Assembly (NCBI RefSeq): GCF_004359575.1
Contig: NZ_SCWF01000003.1
Location: 62,001 to 126,000, forward strand
Direction: 5' to 3'
Source of the DNA: Macrococcus bovicus
Lineage (GTDB): Bacteria > Bacillota > Bacilli > Staphylococcales > Staphylococcaceae
DNA length: 64,000 nucleotides
A program made the position numbers and the translations under genes. Below the pieces are notes generated by a model that was not told the origin of the DNA, did no database searches, and worked only from the letters and a program-made list of their open reading frames with translations. Below, in pieces: positions 17,257-25,884 of the stretch (position 1 is its first letter; the number at the start of each line of letters is the position of its first letter).

Positions 17257-19602
17257 TTGAAGAAGAAAGTTATTTCATCTGTCTTGACACTAGGGATCAT
17301 TTCATCGGGTACTGCATTTGCGAGTGACTATTATAAGGGAACGGGCTTTGACAGTGTCATTGCCAATGAAGACCGTTTAATTGAGATGCTGAAACAAGAA
17401 GGGGTCTTAAAGGAAAATGCTTCACGTGCTGAAGCCGAAAAAGTAGTAAAAGCTTATGTGAAAAATAAAGGGGAAGCAGCGACAGAGAAAGTAAAAAATG
17501 AAGGCAAGTTCGTCAAGAAGTTCAAGAAAGTCACCAATCAATCCAACAAAGCAAAAGATAATCGCTTCGTTAAAGGAAAAGGACAGAAGAATGGCCATGC
17601 TAATGTCCTGAAACCTGTGCAGCTGGAAGGTTATAACGGCGAAAAGCGTACAGACAAAGTCCTGCTCCTCGCCATTGATTTCCCGGACTACAAAAACTCA
17701 ACTATCACAAAAGAAGAAAGTGATATGTTCTATGAAGATTATCCTGTTGATCATTACCAGCAGATGGTATTCGGTGATAAAGGATTCAAAGGGCCGAATG
17801 GTGAGAACCTGCTTAGTATGAAACAGTTCTATCAGAATCAGTCAGGTGGCAGTTACGATATTGATGGAGAAGTCCATGGCTGGTACACGGCTGATCACCC
17901 GGCAGCCTATTACGGCGGCAACTATCCTGACGCTGATGGCAGTGACGCTCGTCCGAAGGAACTTGTAAAAGAAGCGCTTGAAAAAGCGGCACAAGATCCA
18001 ACACTGAATCTATCAGATTATGATCAATGGGACCGTTATGATTTAGATGGTGACGGCGTGCTGAATGAAAAAGACGGCATCGTTGACCACGTCATGATTA
18101 TTCACGCTGGACCAGGTGAGGATGCTGGTGGTGGTCGTTTAGGCCCGGATGCTATCTGGTCTCATCGCTGGAGCCTTGACTTCAATAACCAGGGGGAACC
18201 TTACACCATTCCGAACACCAAGTCTGGACTGAATCAGTTTGGCGGTAAACTGGCGGTCATTGATTATACTATTGAACCTGAAGACGGCGCTACCGGCGTA
18301 TTCTCTCATGAGTTCGGCCATGATTTAGGACTTCCTGATGAATATGACACAATCTATTCCGGTAAAGGGGAACCGGTCTCATATTGGTCAATCATGTCAA
18401 GCGGTAGCTGGGCAGGTAAAATTCCAGGTACAGAACCAACAGGTTTTGACGCATATATGAAAGAACTGCTGCAGAACTACCACGGTGGTAACTGGCAGAC
18501 AGGCAGTGAAATTGATGTCAAAGACGTCACATCGACTCCGCAGTCCTTCACACTAGATGAAGCTTCTAGTAAAGGGACAAATGATGATGCAGTGAAAATC
18601 ACGTTACCTGATAAAGAAACACAGGTGGTCAAGCCGGCTGAAGGCACTAAAACTTATTTCAGTGGTGCCGATAACAATCTGCTGACATCGATGACGACAA
18701 CAGTAGATTTAACAGGCAAAAAAGCAGCAGCATTATCATTTAAGGCTTCATACGATATTGAAAAAGGTTATGACTATGCCTATGTACAAGCCTCTACAGA
18801 TGGTAAGAACTGGACTAACCTGGCAGGTAACATTACGAATAATGATGACCCTGAAGGTTCAGGTGCCAATGCGGGTAATGGTATCGACGGCACAAGCAAC
18901 GGCTGGGTAGATGCTCAATTCGATCTGTCAGCATATGCAGGCAAAAAAGTTCAGCTGCGCTATCTATATGTCACAGACGCGGGTGCAATCGGATCAGGCC
19001 TCTATATCGATGATATCAAGGTCAATGCAGACGGCGCTACACTGCTGGCAGACGGCGCAGAAAATACTGCTAGATTTGATCTGAATGGTTTCTCAGTGTC
19101 AGACGGTAAGAAATACAGCAAAAACTATTACCTGCTGCAGTGGAGAAGTCATCATAAGATTGATGAAGGACTGGCACATATTAAACGTGCAGGTAACTTA
19201 ATGAGCTTCAACCAAGGCTTGAACATCTATTATGTGGATGAAAGCTATTCTGATAACCATGTAGCGAAACATCCAGGCTATGGTTATATCGGTATCGTCG
19301 ATGCAGACCAGAACGCACTGAAATGGAACGGTGCCAATTCATCTTATGCATCTACGCAGTATCAGGTTCGTGATGCCTCATTCAGCATGACGGCGCAGGA
19401 GCCGCTTCAATTGAAACTTGACGATGGTTCAACGCTTGTTGATAATAATCTGAAGTCAAGCGTTCTCTTCAACGATCAGAATGACTACTCTAACCCAGCA
19501 CAGCCACACGCCGGTAAAATCTTACCGCAATACGGCCTGAAAGTGAAAGTGGTCGCAGAATCTAAAGATAAGTCAGTCGGTAAAGTTATCGTCTATAAAT
19601 AA
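17257..19602 (+). CDS. Secreted M6 family metalloprotease, immune inhibitor A type
   Basis: 781 residues from a TTG at 17257, preceded by AAGGGGG; the open frame runs further upstream but through the promoter and terminator. The N-terminus KKKVISSVLTLGIISSGTAF is a signal peptide, followed by a lysine-rich propeptide to about residue 125. The catalytic zinc site is HEFGH at 351-355, then DLGLPDEYD. An insert near residues 455-610 with GTSNGWVDAQFDLSAYAGK and GLYIDDIKV is the MAM/VEG-like domain of Bacillus InhA. It is a likely extracellular protease that degrades host or milk proteins and antimicrobial peptides. Confidence 0.92.
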   Translation: MKKKVISSVLTLGIISSGTAFASDYYKGTGFDSVIANEDRLIEMLKQEGVLKENASRAEAEKVVKAYVKNKGEAATEKVKNEGKFVKKFKKVTNQSNKAKDNRFVKGKGQKNGHANVLKPVQLEGYNGEKRTDKVLLLAIDFPDYKNSTITKEESDMFYEDYPVDHYQQMVFGDKGFKGPNGENLLSMKQFYQNQSGGSYDIDGEVHGWYTADHPAAYYGGNYPDADGSDARPKELVKEALEKAAQDPTLNLSDYDQWDRYDLDGDGVLNEKDGIVDHVMIIHAGPGEDAGGGRLGPDAIWSHRWSLDFNNQGEPYTIPNTKSGLNQFGGKLAVIDYTIEPEDGATGVFSHEFGHDLGLPDEYDTIYSGKGEPVSYWSIMSSGSWAGKIPGTEPTGFDAYMKELLQNYHGGNWQTGSEIDVKDVTSTPQSFTLDEASSKGTNDDAVKITLPDKETQVVKPAEGTKTYFSGADNNLLTSMTTTVDLTGKKAAALSFKASYDIEKGYDYAYVQASTDGKNWTNLAGNITNNDDPEGSGANAGNGIDGTSNGWVDAQFDLSAYAGKKVQLRYLYVTDAGAIGSGLYIDDIKVNADGATLLADGAENTARFDLNGFSVSDGKKYSKNYYLLQWRSHHKIDEGLAHIKRAGNLMSFNQGLNIYYVDESYSDNHVAKHPGYGYIGIVDADQNALKWNGANSSYASTQYQVRDASFSMTAQEPLQLKLDDGSTLVDNNLKSSVLFNDQNDYSNPAQPHAGKILPQYGLKVKVVAESKDKSVGKVIVYK

Positions 19603-19605
19603 AAA

Positions 19606-19632
19606 ATGCCACTTCGGTGGCATATTTTATTT
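19606..19632 (+). terminator. Terminator of the M6 protease gene
   Basis: ATGCCAC-TTCG-GTGGCAT, a 7-bp stem with a stable UUCG tetraloop, followed by ATTTTATTT. Confidence 0.85.
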
Positions 19633-19657
19633 GCTATAATAGAGACGAGGTGAGGAG

Positions 19658-20206
19658 ATGAATTATATAGAGACGGACCGCCTGATTCTACGCAACTGGC
19701 AACAGAAAGATCTGCCTTTATTCCAGCAGATGAATGCTGACGCTGAAGTCAGACGCTATTTTCCAGACCGGCTGAGCTATAAAAGATCGGAAATCATTTT
19801 TCAGCAGATGCAACGCGATATAGCAGAAAACAACATCGGTTTATTTGCAGTAGAGCTCAAAGCGACCGAAACGTTTATCGGTTTCATCGGCATGCACTTA
19901 CTGGAGAAGAATAAGTGGTTCTCCCTTGCTGAGATGCCTTTTTATGAGATTGGCTGGCGTCTCCGCAAAGAGGCGTGGGGGAACGGCTATGCGACAGAAG
20001 GGGCCGAGGCCGTCCTTTCTTATGGACGAGAAAGGATTGATGGTCCTATCTACAGTCTGACAAGTGTCAGAAATCTGCCGAGTATTCGCGTTATGCAGAA
20101 AATCGGGCTCGCTGAATACAGAACGTTCAATCATCCTATGATTCCGTCCGGCCATCCCCTCGAAAAACATGTGCTTTATAAGGATCAAAATGATACTGAT
20201 CAGTAG
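19658..20206 (+). CDS. GNAT family N-acetyltransferase, RimJ/RimL-like
   Basis: 182 residues. The opening ETDRLILRNWQQKDLP is typical of ribosomal-protein-acetylase-like GNATs, followed by EIGWRLRKEAWGNGYATEGA (acetyl-CoA loop) and NLPSIRVMQKIGL. It would acetylate a protein N-terminus or small molecule; the target is unknown. GAGGTGAGG precedes the ATG. The 3' end overlaps the DUF523 gene by 17 bases, so the two are coupled. Confidence 0.88.
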   Translation: MNYIETDRLILRNWQQKDLPLFQQMNADAEVRRYFPDRLSYKRSEIIFQQMQRDIAENNIGLFAVELKATETFIGFIGMHLLEKNKWFSLAEMPFYEIGWRLRKEAWGNGYATEGAEAVLSYGRERIDGPIYSLTSVRNLPSIRVMQKIGLAEYRTFNHPMIPSGHPLEKHVLYKDQNDTDQ

Positions 20207-20657
20207 CTGTCTTGTCGGGCACCCTGTTCGTTATGATGGTCGTGACCAGTTAAATTCACGTCTTAAACAGTTAGTGGAGGACGGGAAGGCCATGCCGGTT
20301 TGTCCGGAACTGATGGGCGGGCTGCAGGTGCCTAGAGAGCCGGCAGAAATAAGGGGAGGGGACGGAGAAGCGGTCTGGCAAGGTCAGGCGCGCGTCGTTA
20401 CGCGCTCCGGTCAAGACGTCACTGCGCAGTTTAAGGAAGGGGCACTGCAGACGCTTGCTATGTGCCGGCAATATCAAGTGACCCTGGTGATATTAAAGGA
20501 ATATAGCCCGAGCTGTGGCACTCAAATGATTTATAACGGTCAGTTTGACAGCACTAAACAGCCGGGGCTCGGTGTCACATCAGCACTCCTCAGACGGAAT
20601 GGTATTCAGGTCATCAATGAAAAAGACCCTCTACTTGAGGGTCATGGATTGGATTAA
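20190..20657 (+). CDS. DUF523 domain protein
   Basis: 155 residues from the ATG at 20190, with TAAGGA five bases before it and inside the preceding gene. ISSCLVGHPVRYDG, CPELMGGLQVPREPAEI and KEYSPSCGTQMIYNG are the DUF523 hallmarks, with conserved cysteines that suggest metal or Fe-S binding. The function is unknown; a relation to 2-thiouracil desulfidase-like proteins has been reported for the family. The last 27 bases overlap the 3' end of the convergent LOG gene. Confidence 0.82.
   Translation: MILISSCLVGHPVRYDGRDQLNSRLKQLVEDGKAMPVCPELMGGLQVPREPAEIRGGDGEAVWQGQARVVTRSGQDVTAQFKEGALQTLAMCRQYQVTLVILKEYSPSCGTQMIYNGQFDSTKQPGLGVTSALLRRNGIQVINEKDPLLEGHGLD
20619..20643 (-). terminator. Terminator of the LOG gene inside the DUF523 coding end
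   Basis: On the minus strand GACCCTC-N5-GAGGGTC is followed by TTTTT. The hairpin includes the LOG stop codon and the last codons of the convergent DUF523 gene. Confidence 0.75.
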
Positions 20658-21167
20658 GGCGTCCGGTTCTTCTTCCAGAACTGCCAGTGATAGATAACGC
20701 TCGTCTAAAAATCCGCGGTCATGCATTTCAAGCAGCATCTGGTAGAGCGTATTATAATAGCCGTCTATATTATAGATACCGATGGGTTTATGATGAAGCT
20801 CCAGCTGTGCCCAAGTGAAGATTTCAAAGAACTCTTCCAATGTACCGGCACCTCCCGGCATCATAATAAAACCATCAGAGTAATCAGCCATCATTTTTTT
20901 ACGTTCATGCATATTGTCGACAATATGCAGTTCTGTCAGTCCGGTATGCGCGACTTCTTTATCTCGCAGGAAACCCGGAATCACACCGATGACTTCACCG
21001 CCATGCGCGAGTACGCTGTCAGCAATGACACCCATCAGTCCGACGTTACCGCCTCCATATACTAAACGGATGTTGTGGGCGGCAAGATAAGCGCCTAATT
21101 TTTTGGCCTGTTCGGTATAAATAGTTGCCCCGAGACGGGAGCCGCAGAAGACTGCTACTGATTTCAT
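20631..21167 (-). CDS. LOG family protein (cytokinin riboside 5'-monophosphate phosphoribohydrolase type)
   Basis: 178 residues from the ATG at 21167, with AAAGGA eight bases upstream; a longer frame exists but has no binding site. SVAVFCGSRLG, YGGGNVGLMG and the signature PGGAGTLEEFFE identify the LOG (TIGR00730) family. Family enzymes hydrolyse nucleoside 5'-monophosphates at the N-glycosidic bond; the bacterial physiological substrate is uncertain. It is divergent from the acetyltransferase at 21217. Confidence 0.9.
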   Translation of the reverse strand: MKSVAVFCGSRLGATIYTEQAKKLGAYLAAHNIRLVYGGGNVGLMGVIADSVLAHGGEVIGVIPGFLRDKEVAHTGLTELHIVDNMHERKKMMADYSDGFIMMPGGAGTLEEFFEIFTWAQLELHHKPIGIYNIDGYYNTLYQMLLEMHDRGFLDERYLSLAVLEEEPDALIQSMTLK

Positions 21168-21216
21168 GGAAAAAATCCTTTCTAAATATGTTATCATTAG
21201 GGCAAGAGGTGACGGT

Positions 21217-21684
21217 ATGATCAGAATTATGAAAATATATCCTGGAATGGAGATTCCGTTAGAACATTACTCATTATCACTCGGGCAGATGAGATTTTCC
21301 GGCCATCCTAAATATATCATTAATCGAAAAAAAGCGGATTACCAGCCTTTTGTTATATTAAAAGATAATGAAGTGATCGGTGTATTTGCCCTGGAAACAG
21401 GCAGCATCCTGCCAGTCATGGGTGCGGATGCCGATGCTATCTATCTGCGCGGCTTATCTATCTCAAGTCAGTATCAAGGCAAGGGTTATTTCAGACAGGC
21501 GCTACGGGCAATAGAAGAATACTGTTCTAGTCTCAATAAATCAGAACTGTACTTGATGGTCAATGTGAAAAATGATAATGGCTATTATGCATTTATCAAG
21601 ACAGGTTTTGTAGACAGGAAACGAATGGTGCGGCAAGGATTTCTTAACTTAAAAGTATTATCAAAAACCATCCACAATCATTGA
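21217..21684 (+). CDS. GNAT family N-acetyltransferase
   Basis: 155 residues from the ATG at 21217, which has AGAGGTG upstream; the in-frame ATG at 21166 lies across the divergent LOG start. The acetyl-CoA motif is LRGLSISSQYQGKGYFRQAL, and NVKNDNGYYAFIKTGFV follows. The N-terminal part FSGHPKYIINRKKADYQPFV is shared by a group of small Firmicute acetyltransferases. The acceptor is unknown. It ends in a shared convergent terminator. Confidence 0.82.
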   Translation: MIRIMKIYPGMEIPLEHYSLSLGQMRFSGHPKYIINRKKADYQPFVILKDNEVIGVFALETGSILPVMGADADAIYLRGLSISSQYQGKGYFRQALRAIEEYCSSLNKSELYLMVNVKNDNGYYAFIKTGFVDRKRMVRQGFLNLKVLSKTIHNH

Positions 21685-21700
21685 TTAAGGATGGTTTTTT
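21663..21700. terminator. Bidirectional terminator between GNAT and DUF188 genes
   Basis: AAAACCATCC pairs with GGATGGTTTT, with a 16-base loop that holds both stop codons. T runs follow on both strands. Confidence 0.75.
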
Positions 21701-22121
21701 TCAGTTGGTCTTTAAAATAGGACTTGTCAGCAGGTGATAAGGCTTTCGGACCTTTAGTACGGTGTCCTGCCCGTCGCATCTGCTGAGAGGTATGTCGAAC
21801 TGCGAGCAGCTGGTCAATATTATCTTGCGTATAGCGGTTGCCGTTATGATGAAGAATGATGGCTTTCTTATTAAGAAGAAGACTCGCTAGCCCGTAATCC
21901 TGAGTAATGACGATATCTTCTGGACGTGCTAGGGCGACGATTCTGTAATCTGCACTGTCTGCGCCGTCATCGACATACTGAACCGAGACGTATGCAGGGT
22001 ACTGTTTAGAAGTGAAGTGATTGAAGTTTCGTACCAATATCACTTCAAGCTCATGCTTACCCGCCAGCTCAATGATTTCGTCAATCACCGGACAGGCATC
22101 AGCATCGACGATAATCGCCAT
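21678..22121 (-). CDS. DUF188 (YaiI/YqxD family) protein
   Basis: 147 residues. IIVDADACPV at the start, DIVITQDYGLASLLL and RRAGHRTKGPKA are the family signature; the PIN-like fold with acidic residues suggests a nuclease, not proven. It follows the upstream coiled-coil gene without a gap (stop and start are adjacent) and has no clear ribosome binding site, so translation is probably coupled. Its last bases overlap the convergent acetyltransferase by seven. Confidence 0.9.
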   Translation of the reverse strand: MAIIVDADACPVIDEIIELAGKHELEVILVRNFNHFTSKQYPAYVSVQYVDDGADSADYRIVALARPEDIVITQDYGLASLLLNKKAIILHHNGNRYTQDNIDQLLAVRHTSQQMRRAGHRTKGPKALSPADKSYFKDQLKKTILNQ

Positions 22122-22766
22122 TTAATATTTGCCACGTCGTTCGATATGAGCAGCCATCTGTTGACGATGGGTCTCGAACAATGGTGCATTAGAGTAATCC
22201 TCATCATGATTGAAATCGTAAACTGTTTCCGGCGTTTCTACTTTTGTCTGCGGACGCAGCCGTGTAAATGCACTTAAAAATGAAGCGGAATCTGCTTCTT
22301 TCTTCTTCATTCCTTTTAATTCTGCTTGATGTTTTTTCTTCGCTTCTTTATCAGCTTTCGTCAGCTCTTCTTTCATCTGCTGCTGGCGTTCTTTCAGTCG
22401 TTTTTCTTCTTCTTTCTGACGTTGACTGATAGCTTTTTCGAGCTGCTTGCCCATCTGTTTTGTTTCTTTGACCTTCTTGTTTTCTGCACGGTTCTCCTGA
22501 ATATTCTGGGCAGTCGACGCTACAAAATGAGAGGCAGCGACAGTTTTGTCTTTTACATTTCTCGTCGTCTGAACCACTTTCTGCGTTGTATCCACTGTTC
22601 GGTCTTTCGCTTTTGCAGCGACATCTTTCGTAGCGATAGCCGTATTCACCGTCTTCTTTTTGATAGCGACATAATCAGGGTTTTCTTTTAAGCGGTGGCG
22701 TTCATTAATTAGGGGGACGAGGATAAGAGCCCCTAGGTTTACAGCGGTTTTAATTTTATCATTCAT
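22122..22766 (-). CDS. Hypothetical Lys/Glu-rich helical protein
   Basis: 214 residues from the ATG at 22766, nine bases after AAGGAG; ATGs at 22784 and 22772 are upstream of or too near that site. A short apolar stretch (VNLGALILVPLI) is followed by heptad-like, lysine- and threonine-rich helix resembling LEA or YtxH-type stress proteins (KTVNTAIATKDVAAKAKDRT), then a KEEEKRLKERQQQMKEE coiled coil. I do not recognise a family. A role in stress protection or envelope association would be a guess from composition only. It is co-directional with the DUF188 gene. Confidence 0.65.
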   Translation of the reverse strand: MNDKIKTAVNLGALILVPLINERHRLKENPDYVAIKKKTVNTAIATKDVAAKAKDRTVDTTQKVVQTTRNVKDKTVAASHFVASTAQNIQENRAENKKVKETKQMGKQLEKAISQRQKEEEKRLKERQQQMKEELTKADKEAKKKHQAELKGMKKKEADSASFLSAFTRLRPQTKVETPETVYDFNHDEDYSNAPLFETHRQQMAAHIERRGKY

Positions 22767-22823
22767 CGTCATTCTCTCCTTCATAAGGTCGTATTAATAA
22801 CTTCATCTTACCCTGAATATGCT

Positions 22824-22854
22824 TAAAATAAACGGCTGTCACAAGGACAACCGT
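22824..22854 (-). terminator. Probable terminator of the MarR gene
   Basis: On the minus strand a 9-bp stem with one mismatch (ACGGTTGTC/GACAGCCGT) is followed by TTTATTTT. Confidence 0.55.
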
Positions 22855-22858
22855 CATT

Positions 22859-23278
22859 TTACTCTTCAAGACTATTCGTAATTTTATCTGTTAAATACAT
22901 TAAATGCTTGTAATCTGCGTATCTGATACCGGAATGCACAAGCATCTCCTCAGGGATTTTATTGATTTGTTCAACCAACGTTTTACCTTTAGATGTTAAA
23001 TGGACAAGTACGATCCGTTCATCTTCACACGAACGGATTCTCGTCACTAATTCAGCCAGCTCCATCTTTTTAATGATAGGGGTGATAGTACCGGACTGAA
23101 AAGCCAGCCTTTCGCCTAATTTCAGGACAGGCAGGCCGTCTGACTCGTTCAATACCATGAGAACCAGATACTGCTGATAACTCAGCTGATAAGGCTTCAG
23201 TAATACGCGGTTATAATATTTAATCAGTTGATGCTGTGCATGATAAAGATGATAATCAAGCGATGATATTTTATTCAT
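22859..23278 (-). CDS. MarR family transcriptional regulator
   Basis: 139 residues with the winged-helix core of OhrR/SarZ/MgrA-type regulators: LSYQQYLVLMVLNES, then RLAFQSGTITPIIKKMELAE (recognition helix) and the wing DERIVLVHLTSKG. No cysteine is near the N-terminus at the OhrR position (the sequence there is SLDYHLYHAQ); one Cys lies in the wing (RSCEDER). It may sense something other than peroxide. It lies 23 bases downstream of uppP, likely co-transcribed. GAGGAG precedes the ATG. Confidence 0.87.
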   Translation of the reverse strand: MNKISSLDYHLYHAQHQLIKYYNRVLLKPYQLSYQQYLVLMVLNESDGLPVLKLGERLAFQSGTITPIIKKMELAELVTRIRSCEDERIVLVHLTSKGKTLVEQINKIPEEMLVHSGIRYADYKHLMYLTDKITNSLEE

Positions 23279-23301
23279 AGTTACTCCTCAACAATAAAAA
23301 A

Positions 23302-24144
23302 TTAAATCCCTTTACCGATACCGAAACCGAAGTAGAGCACCGCAATAATTGCGACAAGAATCAGTCGATAAATGGCAAATGGTATCAGTTTGACACGGTT
23401 GATCAGTTCCAGGAACAGTTTAATGGATAAAACGCCGAAGACGAAGGCGAAAATAAATCCTAGAATGTAGAACCATGTCTGATCAGCATAGATGTACTGA
23501 TAATTACTGATCAAGCTTTTGGCACTGGCAGCAGCCATGATAGGCACAGCCATCATAAAAGTGAAATCAGAAGCTGCTTTATGGTCAAGCTTCGTCAGAA
23601 CACCTGCTGAAATGGTGGAACCAGAACGTGAGAAGCCGGGCCAGAGCGCCAGGATCTGGACCAGACCGATAATGAAAGCCTGACGATAAGTGATGCTGTC
23701 CACCGTCTGCGGCTGCTGAACTTTCTTCGCATATATATCTGCTGCAATCATCAATATAGCACCGAGCGCAAGGCCTATAAGGACAGTAGGTACAGAGAAT
23801 AAGTGTTCGTCGATGAAATCATCAAACAATAGACCAGCAATACCTGCCGGTAACAAGCCGACGATGATGTGCGACAGCTTAAGACGATGAGTCCCGCGTT
23901 CTGCTTTAAAGCTGAGCATATCGACAAAACGATGTCTGAAAATCCATGCCGCAGCGAGTATTGAACCGAGCTGAATCACAATTTTAAATGTATTGGCAGA
24001 TTCTTTTGATCCGAGAACCTGTGCTGAATGCAGCCACATATCATCCACTAAAATCTGATGACCTGTAGAAGAGACAGGCGCAAACTCTGTCAGACCTTCA
24101 ACAATCCCTAAAATAATCGCTTTTAACAGTATAAAGAATTCCAT
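23302..24144 (-). CDS. uppP: Undecaprenyl-diphosphatase
   Basis: 280 residues, all-membrane. EGLTEFAPVSSTGH (residues 15-28) and PGFSRSGSTI form the active site of BacA/UppP. It removes the terminal phosphate from undecaprenyl diphosphate and recycles the carrier for peptidoglycan and teichoic acid synthesis; extra copies give bacitracin tolerance. AAGGTGG precedes the ATG. The promoter region contains a 9-bp inverted repeat with a 16-base spacer. The MarR gene follows. Confidence 0.97.
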   Translation of the reverse strand: MEFFILLKAIILGIVEGLTEFAPVSSTGHQILVDDMWLHSAQVLGSKESANTFKIVIQLGSILAAAWIFRHRFVDMLSFKAERGTHRLKLSHIIVGLLPAGIAGLLFDDFIDEHLFSVPTVLIGLALGAILMIAADIYAKKVQQPQTVDSITYRQAFIIGLVQILALWPGFSRSGSTISAGVLTKLDHKAASDFTFMMAVPIMAAASAKSLISNYQYIYADQTWFYILGFIFAFVFGVLSIKLFLELINRVKLIPFAIYRLILVAIIAVLYFGFGIGKGI

Positions 24145-24157
24145 TTCTTAACCACCT

Positions 24158-24191
24158 TGTGTTATATCATTTTCTTTGACAGTATAACACA
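24158..24191. promoter_or_regulatory. Inverted repeat in the uppP promoter region
   Basis: TGTGTTATA and TATAACACA, perfect complements separated by 16 bases, lie 14 bp before the uppP start. The minus-strand copy contains a TATACT box. A possible operator; the binding protein is unknown. Confidence 0.4.
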
Positions 24192-24291
24192 TCACCATGT
24201 CATAATAATATTTTTAATGAGCGGGAGATGCAAAGCGTATTATTTTTGTTTTCCACATTTATCATTATAATATAACTGAGGATGTGAAAAT

Positions 24292-25884
24292 GTGAAATAT
24301 TTAACAAGTTTATCTAAACGTTATCTCTATATACATGTATTATTAGTCGCTGCTTCCTTGTCACTGGCCGCTATTATTATTTTGCAGAGTCTGAATATCG
24401 GACAGCTGATAGATGGTGTTCTTCACCAATCTATACCTTATCAGTTATTAGCTATCATTCTTGCCATACTAATCGGAAGAAGCGTCCTGCATTTTGCCAT
24501 AAAATGGCTCGGTGTAGTGCTCAGCGCCAGAATCAAGCATCAGCTGCGTCGGTCAGTGATCGATGAGAAACGACCGGCCGCTGATACTTTGAACTTATCA
24601 ACTGAAGGAATCGAAGGGATTGACAGTTTCTATGCTGACTATCTGCCGCAAGTCTACCGCTCTGCTATCATTCCGTCAGCCATCATTGTTTTTCTTCTGT
24701 TCTTTCACCGGAATGCAGCCTTGATCATGCTGATCACTGCACCGTTTGTACCGTTATTCTATATTATCATCGGCATCAATACCGCTAAAAAAGCGACGGA
24801 TCAGATGACGGCACTTAATCAGTTTGCCGGTTATTTCCTTGATGCGATACGCGGCATTGTGACGATCAAACTGTTTAATAATGAGGCCCGCGTTAAACAG
24901 GATATTGCAGAGAAATCTGAAGGATTCAGAGCGAAGACGATGATTATCCTGAAGACGGCTTTTCTGTCCACACTGATGATTGAATTTATCACGATGCTGT
25001 CTATCGGGATTATCGCCCTTGAAATAGGACTCGGTCTGATCGTCTTTAAAACCATTTCTTTCTATACGGCGATTGTCGTCCTGATGCTTGCACCGGAATT
25101 CTATAATGCGTTAAAAGATTTAGGTGCTGCTTTTCATACGGGTAAACAGGCGGAAGGTTATGCGGAACTTCTCAGCGGACAGGGGGCAGAGCGCATTCAG
25201 TATGCTTATTCAGTTCGTGATACTATTAAAATGAATACACAACTCGCTTATTCAAACTTCAGTATGCAGATTCACGATGAACTGCCAGTGCGTCATGCCG
25301 TGATCTTCGGTCCGAGTGGAGCAGGTAAATCCACTTTCGCGAAAATGCTGTCAGGTGTAGAGACTCATGGCCATGGTCAGATTGAGCTGCCTGCTTATCT
25401 TGAAAATAATATGATCTATATGTCTCAGCAGCCTTTTGTGATGAATGATACACTTCGACATAATGTCACGATGTTTAATCCGGTCTCTGAAGAGGCACTA
25501 CTCTCTGCTGCAAGACAGGTCGATATGCTGGAACGTATTCAGGCTCTGCCGCAAGGATTCGATACCGTCCTCGGCAGTGGCGGCGAACAGCTGTCAGGTG
25601 GAGAAACACATCGACTGATGCTGATGCGAGCGCTATTGAATCCGGCAGCCATGATTATTTTTGATGAGCCGACTGCCATGCTCGATGCAAAGACAGCAGG
25701 CATTGTGAGAGCTACTTTGAAAGAACTGAGTGAACGATCCATTGTTTATACGATTGCGCATCAGCGGACAACTATTCAGTCAGCTGACTATCTGATTTAT
25801 ATTGAAGCAGGCAGAGTGACGCATGGTAAGCCTGCAGATTTCAGGGAGCAGGAATTTTATCAGGTGGTGATGCAGGATGTTTAA
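24292..25884 (+). CDS. ABC exporter half, CydD-like (permease-ATPase)
   Basis: 530 residues: six N-terminal membrane segments (to about residue 300) fused to a nucleotide-binding domain. Walker A is GPSGAGKST, the signature LSGGETHR and Walker B IIFDEPTAMLD. The start is a GTG nine bases after GAGG. Together with the next gene it forms a heterodimeric exporter of the CydDC type. In other bacteria that transporter exports glutathione or cysteine and is needed for cytochrome bd assembly. No cydAB gene is in the window, so the substrate is uncertain. The genes overlap by eight bases. Confidence 0.8.
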   Translation: MKYLTSLSKRYLYIHVLLVAASLSLAAIIILQSLNIGQLIDGVLHQSIPYQLLAIILAILIGRSVLHFAIKWLGVVLSARIKHQLRRSVIDEKRPAADTLNLSTEGIEGIDSFYADYLPQVYRSAIIPSAIIVFLLFFHRNAALIMLITAPFVPLFYIIIGINTAKKATDQMTALNQFAGYFLDAIRGIVTIKLFNNEARVKQDIAEKSEGFRAKTMIILKTAFLSTLMIEFITMLSIGIIALEIGLGLIVFKTISFYTAIVVLMLAPEFYNALKDLGAAFHTGKQAEGYAELLSGQGAERIQYAYSVRDTIKMNTQLAYSNFSMQIHDELPVRHAVIFGPSGAGKSTFAKMLSGVETHGHGQIELPAYLENNMIYMSQQPFVMNDTLRHNVTMFNPVSEEALLSAARQVDMLERIQALPQGFDTVLGSGGEQLSGGETHRLMLMRALLNPAAMIIFDEPTAMLDAKTAGIVRATLKELSERSIVYTIAHQRTTIQSADYLIYIEAGRVTHGKPADFREQEFYQVVMQDV

